Source: Cytophagales bacterium
Lineage (GTDB): Bacteria > Bacteroidota > Bacteroidia > Cytophagales > Cyclobacteriaceae
DNA: 52,899 nt
NCBI GenBank assembly: GCA_027317105.1
Contig: DAHVFH010000030.1
Location: 1 to 52,899, forward strand
Direction: 5' to 3'
Part shown: positions 32,841 to 40,412 of the stretch, piece after piece
Position numbering within the stretch: the stretch's first letter is position 1
How the letters are laid out: the number at the start of each line of letters is the position of its first letter
Translations under genes and position numbers: made by a program
Notes under the pieces: generated by a model
What the model was told of the DNA's origin: nothing
The model's input: only the letters and a program-made list of their open reading frames with translations
Databases searched by the model: none

Positions 32841-33331
32841 AACTCAATCAGCACCTGCCCTTTGTCAACGGTATCGCCTTTTTTAGTTTTCAGGTTTTTA
32901 ATAGTGCCATCTCCAGGCGACTTTAAAATATTTTCCATCTTCATAGCTTCGAGAATAAGTAAAGGATCACCGGCTTTTACGGTATCACCAGTCTTTACTT
33001 TCAAATCGATCACCAGTCCCGGCATAGGTGCTTTGATGTTATTGATTTTAGCCGAAGCACCATTGGCCATTCCCATTTTTTCCAGGAGCAAATCAAATTT
33101 GTCTTTCAATTCAACGGTTTGAATTTTGTTGTTGATTTTAAACTGAAAAGTCTTAGTGGCGCGATCGGCTTTGACTACCTCAGCCCGATAGCTCTTGTTC
33201 TTGTGAAGAATGTGAAAATAGCCTTCTGAAATTTTTACGAAATCCCATTGAAAAGGTTCGCCATTGATTGTGAAGCCTTCTTCATTTTTTTCAATCTCGA
33301 AATTTTTGCCGTTTACTTTTGTTTGAAACAT
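32837..33331 (-). CDS. Biotin/lipoyl attachment protein (acyl-CoA carboxylase carrier)
   Basis: A 164-residue carrier protein. The C-terminal 70 residues form a biotinyl domain (APMPGLVIDLKVKTGDTVKA, then LLILEAMKMENIL, ending GDTVDKGQVLIEF), with the biotinylated Lys in EAMKMEN. The N-terminal part (FQTKVNGKNFEIEKNEEGFT) resembles the middle domain of propionyl/methylcrotonyl-CoA carboxylase alpha chains. The partner carboxylase subunits are not in the window. The ATG at 33331 is chosen over a TTG at 33337 because a TACATTTG box ends three bases before it, so the mRNA would be leaderless. Confidence 0.9.
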   Translation of the reverse strand: MFQTKVNGKNFEIEKNEEGFTINGEPFQWDFVKISEGYFHILHKNKSYRAEVVKADRATKTFQFKINNKIQTVELKDKFDLLLEKMGMANGASAKINNIKAPMPGLVIDLKVKTGDTVKAGDPLLILEAMKMENILKSPGDGTIKNLKTKKGDTVDKGQVLIEF

Positions 33332-33334
33332 GCC

Positions 33335-33342
33335 CAAATGTA
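33335..33342 (-). promoter_or_regulatory. -7 box TACATTTG, leaderless promoter of the biotinyl carrier gene
   Basis: Exact TAnnTTTG match on the minus strand, three bases before the ATG at 33331. It fixes that ATG as the start and rules out the TTG six bases upstream, which lies inside the box. Confidence 0.6.
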
Positions 33343-33375
33343 AATTTTAAATTTTGAATCTTAAATTTTGAATTA
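33341..33375. repeat. AT-rich repeat between divergent promoters
   Basis: TAAATTTTAAATTTTGAATC, then TTAAATTTTGAATTA, contains two AAATTTTGAAT units. It is related to the AT-rich flanks of the four-helix-bundle gene at 7979 (7938-7970 and 8370-8385). It lies between, and contributes bases to, the divergent promoters of the biotinyl carrier and TonB-receptor genes. Confidence 0.45.
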
Positions 33376-33381
33376 CATTTG
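33374..33381 (+). promoter_or_regulatory. Promoter of the thiamine-regulated receptor gene
   Basis: TACATTTG matches the -7 box exactly and is preceded, 17 bases upstream, by TTTTG (33352-33356) as the -33 element, within the 17-23 base spacing known for Bacteroidota. Transcription would start near 33388, just before the riboswitch. Confidence 0.65.
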
Positions 33382-33401
33382 TACGGTCTTGGAAAAATTC
33401 C

Positions 33402-33490
33402 AGGAAGGGGTGCCTAAAAACAGCGGGCTGAGATTATACCCATAGAACCTGATGCCGGTAATGCGGCCGAAGGGAGGCAACGGTTAAACT
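33402..33490 (+). promoter_or_regulatory. TPP (thiamine pyrophosphate) riboswitch
   Basis: The conserved elements are all present in order: AGGGGTGCC, GGCTGAGA (33426-33433), ACCC (33438-33441), GAACCTGAT (33445-33453), GGTAATGCGG, and GAAGGGAGGCAACGG. These form the thi-box aptamer that binds TPP and represses thiamine uptake or synthesis genes. Downstream, GCACCACA and TGTGTGC around a TTCCCC loop (about 33493-33513) form a hairpin just before the receptor start. The loop CCCCT could pair with AGGGG of the aptamer, which suggests translation-level switching. The latter is inference. Confidence 0.93.
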
Positions 33491-33539
33491 ACGCACCACA
33501 TTCCCCTGTGTGCTCTGCAGGTTTAAAGCAAAATTTAAA

Positions 33540-35993
33540 ATGTTAAAATTTTATGTAACAGCGTTGAGCTGTTTACTTGGGCTAACAGCTCAGGCACAAT
33601 ACACTTTATCGGGTGTAGTGAGTGATTCAAAGAATGGGTCGCCCATGGTTGGAGCGACTGTGCAACTGGAAAATCAAGGGCGAGGTGTTATCTCGGATGA
33701 TCAGGGGCGTTTTGAATTGAAAAATGTGAAAACCGGAAAACAAGTTGTTACAACCCGGTTTCTCGGCTACACGGAAGTGAGAAAAGAAGTGGAAGTAACC
33801 GCTGACATACGGATCGGCTTTTCCCTTGAAGAAAGTACCCAGCTCACGGATGGCGTTACGGTGGTGGCCACACGCGCAAGTGACTACAGCCCGACTACTT
33901 TTTCAAACATCTCTAAAACAGTGATTCAAAAGCAAAATTTTGGCCAGGATATGCCGTACGTATTGAACTGGACACCTTCCTTGGTTACTACTTCAGACGC
34001 AGGTACGGGTATTGGCTATACCGGCATTCGTATTCGTGGAAGCGATGCCACGCGCGTTAACGTTACCATCAATGGCATCGTGCTAAACGATGCCGAAGAG
34101 CAAGGTGTCTATTGGGTGGATGTGCCCGATATTGCGACCTCTACACAGAACATCCAAATACAACGTGGAGTAGGAACTTCTACCAACGGCTCGGGTGCCT
34201 TCGGTGGTTCAATCAACTTGCAAACCAATACCTTGAAAGACCAACCTTATGCGGATGTGATCAACTCTTTTGGTTCATTTGGGACACACCGGCACACCGT
34301 AGGTTTTGGTACCGGAATGAAAAACAAATTTGCCTTTGATGGTCGTTTGTCAATGATTGGATCAGACGGTTATGTTGATCGGGCGTCTTCAAATCTCAAA
34401 TCGTATTATATGGCTGGCGGATACTATGGCAAAAAAACGATTGTGAAAGCGATTGTTTTTGGTGGTGCAGAAAAGACCTATCAATCCTGGTGGGGTGATC
34501 CGCAGTCGCGATTGAATAACGACACGGCTGCAATGCGCGTAACGGCTCAAGCCGAAGGATGGAACCAACAACAACTGAATAATTTGCTTCATAGCAATAG
34601 CAGAACGTTCAACGCCTACACCTATCCAAACCAAACGGATAACTACGCATTGGATAATTACCAGCTCCACGTTTCTCATCAGGTGAAGGATTATCTCACG
34701 CTTAACGCAGCGCTGCATTACACCTATGGTCGGGGATATTATGAAGAATACAAATACGGCCAGAGTTTTTCCAATTATTCTTTACCAAATCCAATTGTTG
34801 GAAACGATACAGTATCAACTACAGATTTGGTGCGAAGACTTTGGCTCAACAACCGATTTTACGGAACTACCTGGTCGTTGAATTATGAAAAAAATAAACT
34901 GAATTCTATTCTTGGTGGTGCTTATAACCGATACGATGGAGATCATTACGGTGAAATCACCTGGGCACAGATCGCGGTCAATATTCCACCTTCTTATCGC
35001 TATTATTTTAACAATGGCAAGAAGGAAGATTTCAATATATACTGGAAAAACACCTATCAATTTTTTGAGAAATTTTATGGTTTTGTCGACTTGCAATACA
35101 GAAAAGTGGATTACAAAGCGAAAGGAACCGAAGACCAACTGGTCAATGTGGATTTCGATGTTCACTATAACTTTTTTAATCCAAAAGTTGGTCTAACCTA
35201 TGCGGTTGCTACGGATCAGCAGTTGTACGCTTCTTACAGTGTCGGAAACCGCGAACCCGTTCGCAGCGATTTTGTACAAGCAGCTCCAGGGCAAACACCT
35301 CATTTTGAGACCCTTCATGATTTGGAGACTGGCTGGAGGATGAAGAAGAATAATTTCGCCTTCAACATCGACTACTACTTCATGGATTACAAAAACCAAT
35401 TGGTACTCACCGGAAAACTAAATGATGTCGGAGCCTCCATTCGCACGAACGTAGCATCAAGTTATCGGAGTGGCCTTGAGTTGGACGGAGGTATTCGCTT
35501 TAATCAACATTTTGCCTGGAATGCTAACCTCACGTTGAGCCAGAATAAAATCAGGAATTTTACGGAGGTACTTTATAATTACGGGGCAAACTACGATCAA
35601 AATACTGAATTGGATATTCAGCATAAAAATTCAGACATCTCGTTTTCACCCGATGTCATCGCAGGTTCTGTGTTTTTATACAATCCAATTAGAAACTTGG
35701 AACTTGGATTACTGACGAAATATGTTGGACAGCAATATTTGGACAATACTTCCAATAGCAGCCGGGTGATTAATCCGTATTTTGTCAACAATCTTCGCTT
35801 CAGCTATACGTGGAAGCAGCCCTGGATGCGTGAGTTTGTATTGAGCTTACTATTGAATAACATTTTTGATGTACAATATTCCAATAATGGATATACCTAT
35901 GGCTATTATGCCGGTACAAGTGAAATTCGTCAAAACTATTATTATCCTCAGGCAGGCAGGAATTATTTGTTGATGGTGGCTATGCACTTCTAA
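33540..35993 (+). CDS. TonB-dependent receptor, thiamine-regulated
   Basis: An outer-membrane receptor of 817 residues from the ATG at 33540; a GTG ten codons upstream would add charged residues before the signal peptide (MLKFYVTALSCLLGLTAQAQ). A carboxypeptidase-D-like regulatory domain (about 20-100, GVVSDSKNGSPMVGATVQLE) precedes the plug (QNFGQDMPYVLNWTPSLVTT, then IRIRGSDATRVNVTINGIVL and RGVGTSTNGSGAFGGSINLQ) and a 22-strand barrel that ends in Phe (LLMVAMHF). The TPP riboswitch in its leader shows that it imports thiamine or a precursor across the outer membrane, energised by TonB. No SusD partner is present. Confidence 0.93.
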   Translation: MLKFYVTALSCLLGLTAQAQYTLSGVVSDSKNGSPMVGATVQLENQGRGVISDDQGRFELKNVKTGKQVVTTRFLGYTEVRKEVEVTADIRIGFSLEESTQLTDGVTVVATRASDYSPTTFSNISKTVIQKQNFGQDMPYVLNWTPSLVTTSDAGTGIGYTGIRIRGSDATRVNVTINGIVLNDAEEQGVYWVDVPDIATSTQNIQIQRGVGTSTNGSGAFGGSINLQTNTLKDQPYADVINSFGSFGTHRHTVGFGTGMKNKFAFDGRLSMIGSDGYVDRASSNLKSYYMAGGYYGKKTIVKAIVFGGAEKTYQSWWGDPQSRLNNDTAAMRVTAQAEGWNQQQLNNLLHSNSRTFNAYTYPNQTDNYALDNYQLHVSHQVKDYLTLNAALHYTYGRGYYEEYKYGQSFSNYSLPNPIVGNDTVSTTDLVRRLWLNNRFYGTTWSLNYEKNKLNSILGGAYNRYDGDHYGEITWAQIAVNIPPSYRYYFNNGKKEDFNIYWKNTYQFFEKFYGFVDLQYRKVDYKAKGTEDQLVNVDFDVHYNFFNPKVGLTYAVATDQQLYASYSVGNREPVRSDFVQAAPGQTPHFETLHDLETGWRMKKNNFAFNIDYYFMDYKNQLVLTGKLNDVGASIRTNVASSYRSGLELDGGIRFNQHFAWNANLTLSQNKIRNFTEVLYNYGANYDQNTELDIQHKNSDISFSPDVIAGSVFLYNPIRNLELGLLTKYVGQQYLDNTSNSSRVINPYFVNNLRFSYTWKQPWMREFVLSLLLNNIFDVQYSNNGYTYGYYAGTSEIRQNYYYPQAGRNYLLMVAMHF

Positions 35994-35996
35994 AAA

Positions 35997-36056
35997 TGGA
36001 TGCTGGATACTTGATGCTGGATTCTCAAGGGCAGAGCAGAGTATCGGGAATCCAGC
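35997..36056. repeat. Palindromic repeat with GATGCTGGAT units
   Basis: Two direct copies of GATGCTGGAT (35999-36008 and 36014-36022 region) are followed by a perfect 9-bp inverted pair, GCTGGATTC (36016-36024) and GAATCCAGC (36048-36056). It fills the gap between the TonB-receptor stop and the promoter of the prenyltransferase gene and could act as a weak terminator for the receptor mRNA. The inner GATACTTG recalls the repeat around 14191 and 16421. Confidence 0.6.
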
Positions 36057-36057
36057 T

Positions 36058-36065
36058 TACCTTTG
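36058..36065 (+). promoter_or_regulatory. -7 box TACCTTTG, leaderless promoter of the prenyltransferase gene
   Basis: Exact TAnnTTTG match, four bases (CCAA) before the ATG at 36070. Confidence 0.6.
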
Positions 36066-36069
36066 CCAA

Positions 36070-36915
36070 ATGGCTAATCAGCAATTCAGCTTCTTTGGGA
36101 TTTTAAGGTTAACTCGTTTTTGGAATTTGCTAATTATTGCATTGGCTCAATATTTTGCTGCTGGCTTTCTTATCACCTATTCAAATGTTTGGGATATAAA
36201 ATTGTTTTGGCTTTCTACCTCTACAGTTATCATTGCAGCTGCTGGATACATTATCAATGATTATTATGATGTTAAAATAGACTTGATCAATAAACCGGAG
36301 CGGGTGGTCATCGGCAAGGATGTGGCGAGGCGGTATGCATTGCTTTTCCACTCACTGCTTTCCATAATTGGTGTTGGCATCGGCTTGTTGTTGAATTGGA
36401 AAATCGGTGTGATCAATTTTTTCTCCGCTTTTCTTTTATGGTGGTATTCCAACGATCTAAAGCGACAGCCTTTCATAGGGAATTTTGTGGTAGCTCTGCT
36501 GACGGGTCTCTCCATCTTTTTGATAAACATTCTTTATGCGGTCCACCAGCCGTTGGTCACTATTTATGCTTTGTTTGCGTTTTCTATGACCCTCGTTCGC
36601 GAAATTGTAAAAGACATGGAAGATCTAAAAGGGGACAACAGTTTTGGCTGCAAAACCTTGCCCATCGTCTGGGGCATTCCCAAAACAAAATTCTTTCTTT
36701 ATGCTTTGCTCGCGATTTTTTTTGTGAGTGTGGTACAGATCAATTTGTTGTATGTTCAATTGCCGAAATATTACTTTTTTGCTTTACTTTTCTTGCCTCT
36801 TTTACTCCTGCTAATACGCCTTGTTCGGGCAGATACAAAAAAACAGTTTTATAATTTGAGTCAATGGTGTAAAGTCATTATGTTGTTGGGTATTGCAAGT
36901 ATGGTTTTCGTTTAG
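36070..36915 (+). CDS. UbiA-family prenyltransferase (geranylgeranylglycerol-phosphate type)
   Basis: A 281-residue membrane prenyltransferase with about eight or nine helices. The first aspartate-rich motif is INDYYDVKID (NDxxDxxxD) and the second is REIVKDMEDLKGD; both bind the prenyl diphosphate through magnesium. The sequence KIDLINKPERVVIGK after the first motif is typical of members annotated in Bacteroidota as geranylgeranylglycerol-phosphate geranylgeranyltransferases, relatives of archaeal lipid enzymes. Which acceptor is used here is not known; a quinone or heme-like substrate cannot be excluded. Its TAG stop forms part of the promoter box of purN. Confidence 0.85.
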   Translation: MANQQFSFFGILRLTRFWNLLIIALAQYFAAGFLITYSNVWDIKLFWLSTSTVIIAAAGYIINDYYDVKIDLINKPERVVIGKDVARRYALLFHSLLSIIGVGIGLLLNWKIGVINFFSAFLLWWYSNDLKRQPFIGNFVVALLTGLSIFLINILYAVHQPLVTIYALFAFSMTLVREIVKDMEDLKGDNSFGCKTLPIVWGIPKTKFFLYALLAIFFVSVVQINLLYVQLPKYYFFALLFLPLLLLLIRLVRADTKKQFYNLSQWCKVIMLLGIASMVFV

Positions 36916-36920
36916 CTTTG
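36913..36920 (+). promoter_or_regulatory. -7 box TAGCTTTG, leaderless promoter of purN
   Basis: Exact TAnnTTTG match whose first three bases are the TAG stop codon of the prenyltransferase gene. It lies four bases (TGCA) before the purN ATG at 36925. Confidence 0.55.
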
Positions 36921-36924
36921 TGCA

Positions 36925-37536
36925 ATGAACAAAAAATTTCGTCTTGCAATTTTTGCGTCCGGCAATGGCACAAATGCAGAGGCCATCATGAAGTATTTCA
37001 GGGATAATGACCGAATTGAAGTCGCCATTCTTATGAGTAATAATCCACACGCATTCGCATTGGATCGCGCACAAAAACTAAATGTGCCAACTTTTGCTTT
37101 TGATAAAAGACAATTCCACGAAAATGACGAAGTATTAAATAGATTAAAAGAACTCGGAATAACGCATCTGGTATTAGCGGGATTTTTATTGCTTATCCCA
37201 AACCAACTAATCGATGCCTTTGCCGACCGGATAATAAACATTCATCCTTCGTTATTGCCGAAATTTGGGGGGAAAGGAATGTACGGAATGAAAGTGCATG
37301 AGGCGGTGAAAGCGGAAGCCGAAAAGGAAAGCGGTATTACGATCCATGAAGTGAATGCTAAATACGATGAAGGGAAAATTTTATTTCAGACTTCTTGTCA
37401 ACTATCACCGGAAGATTCCGCTGAGGCAATTCAAGCTAAAGTAAATGCTCTAGAGTATGAGCATTATCCTAGAATTATTGAGCAATGGATATTACCCCTT
37501 ACCCCTGTCAATCTCCCCGAGGAGAGGGGTGTCTGA
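36925..37536 (+). CDS. purN: Phosphoribosylglycinamide formyltransferase
   Basis: A 203-residue GAR transformylase that moves a formyl group from 10-formyl-tetrahydrofolate to GAR in purine synthesis. Visible motifs are the phosphate-binding FASGNGTNAEAIM, the catalytic INIHPSLLPKFGG (Asn and His) and the Asp in VNAKYDEGKILFQ. The folding core ends at YPRIIEQWILPL; the last dozen residues, TPVNLPEERGV, are encoded by a palindromic repeat that also forms the end of the convergent thioesterase gene. The start is fixed by a TAGCTTTG box four bases upstream. Cytosolic. Confidence 0.94.
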   Translation: MNKKFRLAIFASGNGTNAEAIMKYFRDNDRIEVAILMSNNPHAFALDRAQKLNVPTFAFDKRQFHENDEVLNRLKELGITHLVLAGFLLLIPNQLIDAFADRIINIHPSLLPKFGGKGMYGMKVHEAVKAEAEKESGITIHEVNAKYDEGKILFQTSCQLSPEDSAEAIQAKVNALEYEHYPRIIEQWILPLTPVNLPEERGV

Positions 37537-37560
37537 GGAACGAAGTCGGGCTGAGAGCCC
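37500..37560. repeat. Palindromic repeat shared by two convergent gene ends
   Basis: ACCCCT (37501-37506) and CTCCCC (37513-37518) face AGGGGT (37525-37530), and the unit continues GTCTGAGGAACGAAGTCGGG. Both strands read out of genes into it: it provides the last residues and stop of purN (TGA at 37534) and of the thioesterase (complement of 37508-37510). The hairpin may serve as a bidirectional terminator. Confidence 0.55.
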
Positions 37561-37987
37561 ATTCAAAACCATCTGCTTTAGGGTAATCAGAAAATATTTT
37601 CTGAATAAACTCATTAGGCGTAGCTAGTTTTCTTTTTACAATGTCGATCCAGGCACCATCCAAATTAAGGGTTGCGGCTAAAGTCTGATCTTCTTTATAC
37701 AGACGATGCCGGATGCTCCAGCGGGAGAAATCGGGCAATGCTTTTATAAGTTCGGTGTCAATAGATATTTTATCTTCAAATTTTATTTCTCTTCTAAAAA
37801 GAGCCTCTTCACGAAAGAGAATCGGTCCGATATGAAGTTCTTCCAGCTTTGAATTGGTGAGTCCAGTTTCTGAAAATAAAGCAATCCGTGCCGTGGCACC
37901 ATAATCGTAATAGGCGGAATGTCGAAGATGCCGGTTCTGATCAATGTCAGACCAACGGATCTGAATAGGAAGTATAAATTTTTCCAT
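37508..37987 (-). CDS. Acyl-CoA thioesterase, hotdog fold (YbgC/FadM type)
   Basis: A 159-residue hotdog-fold thioesterase. The opening IQIRWSDIDQNRHLRHSAYY, then DYGATARIALF, is the family's catalytic segment, with Asp in the WSDIDxNxHLRHxxY motif, followed by FEDKISIDTEL and RWSIRHRLYKEDQTLAATLN. It hydrolyses acyl-CoA to free acid and CoA. The C-terminal residues LSPTSFLRHPSPRGD come from the palindromic repeat shared with purN; natural members usually stop about 15 residues earlier. It follows recO by 9 bases in the S41-recO unit, and the two ends overlap purN by 29 bases. Confidence 0.85.
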   Translation of the reverse strand: MEKFILPIQIRWSDIDQNRHLRHSAYYDYGATARIALFSETGLTNSKLEELHIGPILFREEALFRREIKFEDKISIDTELIKALPDFSRWSIRHRLYKEDQTLAATLNLDGAWIDIVKRKLATPNEFIQKIFSDYPKADGFEWALSPTSFLRHPSPRGD

Positions 37988-37996
37988 CTTATTGAA

Positions 37997-38665
37997 TTAA
38001 TGAATTAATTCCCTAACTACACTCAGTGATTTTAGTTCGCCAAAATTTTCGGAATGTGTTACATAAAACCGAATCAGCAAATCCAAAATATTTCTCCGTT
38101 GAACGTTGGTCATGGTAAGCAGATCGGAATAGTTTGAGGTAAGCAATTTGGCGAGAATTTCTTCCTCAGCCTCCAATGCAAAATTACCTCCCAGCAATTC
38201 GGCAAGCTCTGTCGGACGAAAGCCAAGATGCTGGCTCAACCGGATTAAAAAGATCAAATGAAAATTTTCAATATTGGTTTGCTGCAAGTCGAAATGTGTA
38301 AAGGATTGAATGAGAAATTCACAAATATCCTGCGCGTGGCTCTGGTCTTTTACTGTCTTGTTTAAAACTTCATTGAGAAACAAAGCAATTGTTGATTTTC
38401 TAAAATCTGAAGTAATGGATTGATAAGGATGAAGGCATTTTATTTCTTTGATCCGAAGGATGGAAGCGTTCTCCCTATGATAAACGACCAAATCCAAAAG
38501 TGTCAAGGGTTGATAAAGCGCTATTTTATTCTTTCCGGATTTGCTCCGAACGCCATTAACCATGTACGACTGTAAACCAAAGGAAGCCGTGAAGATGTTG
38601 ACGATAATAGAAGATTCACTGTAATTGGTAAATCGAAAAACAACACCCTGGGTTTTGTGGAGCAT
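37997..38665 (-). CDS. recO: DNA repair protein RecO
   Basis: A 222-residue recombination mediator of the RecFOR pathway that anneals single strands and loads RecA. MLHKTQGVVFRFTNYSESSI, then VNIFTASFGLQSYMVNGVRS, is the N-terminal OB-fold of RecO, followed by the helical domain. The four zinc-ligand cysteines found in some RecO proteins are not evident. The ATG at 38665 is chosen because it begins at the RecO motif, one base after the upstream stop; a TTG 13 codons earlier lies inside the S41 protease gene. Part of an S41-recO-thioesterase unit. Confidence 0.92.
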   Translation of the reverse strand: MLHKTQGVVFRFTNYSESSIIVNIFTASFGLQSYMVNGVRSKSGKNKIALYQPLTLLDLVVYHRENASILRIKEIKCLHPYQSITSDFRKSTIALFLNEVLNKTVKDQSHAQDICEFLIQSFTHFDLQQTNIENFHLIFLIRLSQHLGFRPTELAELLGGNFALEAEEEILAKLLTSNYSDLLTMTNVQRRNILDLLIRFYVTHSENFGELKSLSVVRELIH

Positions 38666-38666
38666 T

Positions 38667-40292
38667 TTACATCTTACTTCGGTTGAGCTCGGGGATGTGA
38701 TCAAAAAGTTTCACCGCCTGCTGAAGCACTTCATTATCCTGATTGAAGATGGGATAAAAACTTTGGTTGCCCCAAATCCTTCGCGCAATTTCTGCTTTCA
38801 GGTACACTTGGAATACGGCTTTGTTGCGGGCCAAATCTTTGGGCTGTGGTTTCACGCCTTCTTTCTGCCCAAGTTTTTCAAGTTTGAAGAGGAGGGCGTC
38901 ATCTACCTGGAATTTTTCGCGATATTTTTCGAATCCCATTTTTTCCAGAGTTGATTTATTTTCTTCCGCGTAATTGAAAGCAAATTCGCGAACTGCGTTG
39001 GCCGCAAATAGATCATTAAAATACCTGCTCGAATTTGCAGTATCCAATGGCACAAAGTAGTCGGGCATAATGCCACCGCCTCCATAAACAGTGCGGCCAT
39101 TGAGGGTATGGTACTTTAGCGAGTCGTTAAAATGAATACTATCGGCATGGAAGAATTCACCGTGCTTGTAGCGTTTTACAATGTCTTTGTCATAGGCATC
39201 CATATCGCCATACGGCTTTTGAATGGAGCGACCGCTGGGCGTATAATAACGCGAAATCGTCAGCCGCACTTCTGAGCCATCATTAAGATCGAAAGGTCGT
39301 TGCACCAATCCCTTTCCATACGACCTGCGCCCAACAATCAAAGCGCGGTCGTTATCTTGCAAGGCCCCACTCACGATCTCTGAGGCCGAAGCACTTCCTT
39401 CATTGACCAGCACGATCAAGTCACCTCTTTCAAAATCACCTTTGTCGGTGGCGATGGCATCCTCATCGTATTTAGCTTCCTGTCCTTTGGTGAATACAAT
39501 TTTTTCACCTTTTGGCAAAAATTCATCGGCCACGCTAATCGCTTGATCCATATATCCGCCCGGGTTTCCTTGGAGGTCGAGCACTAATTTTTTCATGCCC
39601 TCCTTCTTTAATTCATCCAGTGCTTTCTTAAATTCTTCATAGGTGGTTTGTGAGAAACGGCTCACTTTAATGTAGCCGATCTCCCGATCGATCATATAGG
39701 AAGCGTCCACGGAGGTTTGAGGGATTCGGTCTCGGATAATGGTGAAATTGATGGGCGATTTTTGATGCCTTCTGACCACTTCAATTTTTACCTCTGTGCC
39801 TTTTGGTCCTTTCAAATATTTTTGAACATCGGAGGTGGTAAGCTTCACATTGGCGATTGATTTGCCATTTACATTTACGATTTTATCTCCCGGCCTAAGC
39901 CCCACAGCAGCCGAAGGGCCACCGCTGATGGCGGCCACCACCACCAAGGTGTCATGAAAAATATTGAATTCAATTCCGATGCCTTCAAAGTTCCCTTTCA
40001 AATCTTCGTTGGCCTGAGTTTTTTCTTTGGCAGGAATATAAGCCGAATGTGGATCGAGCTTGCCAAGAATATGGTCGATGGCATCTTCCACCACCACATC
40101 GGTTTTTCCCTTGTCCACGTATTCGTTTTGTACCAACGAGAGCACTTCTCGCAATTTCTCAATTTCAGCGCTGTCGCTTTTGCGCGCGGATCTGGAATTG
40201 AGGTTGGCGCCAATAAGCAGGCCGCCTGCCAGGCCAATGCATAAGATGAGGGGAAGACTGATCTGATATTTTGTGTTTTTCGGCTCGTCCAT
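38667..40292 (-). CDS. S41-family C-terminal processing peptidase
   Basis: A 541-residue protease anchored by an N-terminal hydrophobic segment (LPLILCIGLAGGLLIGANLN, about 14-33). A PDZ domain (about 90-175, GIGIEFNIFHDTLVVVAAIS, then GLRPGDKIVNVNG) precedes the catalytic domain with the nucleophilic Ser in VNEGSASASEIVSGAL and the Lys base in RRSYGKGLVQRPF. CtpA/Prc-type enzymes trim or degrade periplasmic proteins from their C-termini. A C-terminal extension of about 150 residues is seen in Bacteroidota homologues. Its stop is one base from the recO ATG, so they are cotranscribed. Confidence 0.94.
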   Translation of the reverse strand: MDEPKNTKYQISLPLILCIGLAGGLLIGANLNSRSARKSDSAEIEKLREVLSLVQNEYVDKGKTDVVVEDAIDHILGKLDPHSAYIPAKEKTQANEDLKGNFEGIGIEFNIFHDTLVVVAAISGGPSAAVGLRPGDKIVNVNGKSIANVKLTTSDVQKYLKGPKGTEVKIEVVRRHQKSPINFTIIRDRIPQTSVDASYMIDREIGYIKVSRFSQTTYEEFKKALDELKKEGMKKLVLDLQGNPGGYMDQAISVADEFLPKGEKIVFTKGQEAKYDEDAIATDKGDFERGDLIVLVNEGSASASEIVSGALQDNDRALIVGRRSYGKGLVQRPFDLNDGSEVRLTISRYYTPSGRSIQKPYGDMDAYDKDIVKRYKHGEFFHADSIHFNDSLKYHTLNGRTVYGGGGIMPDYFVPLDTANSSRYFNDLFAANAVREFAFNYAEENKSTLEKMGFEKYREKFQVDDALLFKLEKLGQKEGVKPQPKDLARNKAVFQVYLKAEIARRIWGNQSFYPIFNQDNEVLQQAVKLFDHIPELNRSKM

Positions 40293-40400
40293 AAATCGAA
40301 TTGAATAAGTAATCCCTTAACGGAATTATTTAGTTTAAAGTTTTCCATGCAAATGAAGCCTAAAAAAGGCGTTCGGACAACGATGATTTGGTTCAATTTG

Positions 40401-40408
40401 TAAATTTG
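40401..40408 (+). promoter_or_regulatory. -7 box TAAATTTG, leaderless promoter
   Basis: Exact TAnnTTTG match, four bases (GATC) before the ATG at 40413. Confidence 0.6.
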
Positions 40409-40412
40409 GATC

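Noticed and set aside
33510..33539. GTG at 33510 as the start of the TonB receptor
   Set aside because: It would put ten residues before a standard signal peptide and lies in the riboswitch expression hairpin; the ATG at 33540 fits.
38666..38704. TTG at 38704 as the start of RecO
   Set aside because: It lies within the S41 protease gene; the ATG at 38665 begins exactly at the conserved RecO N-terminus.
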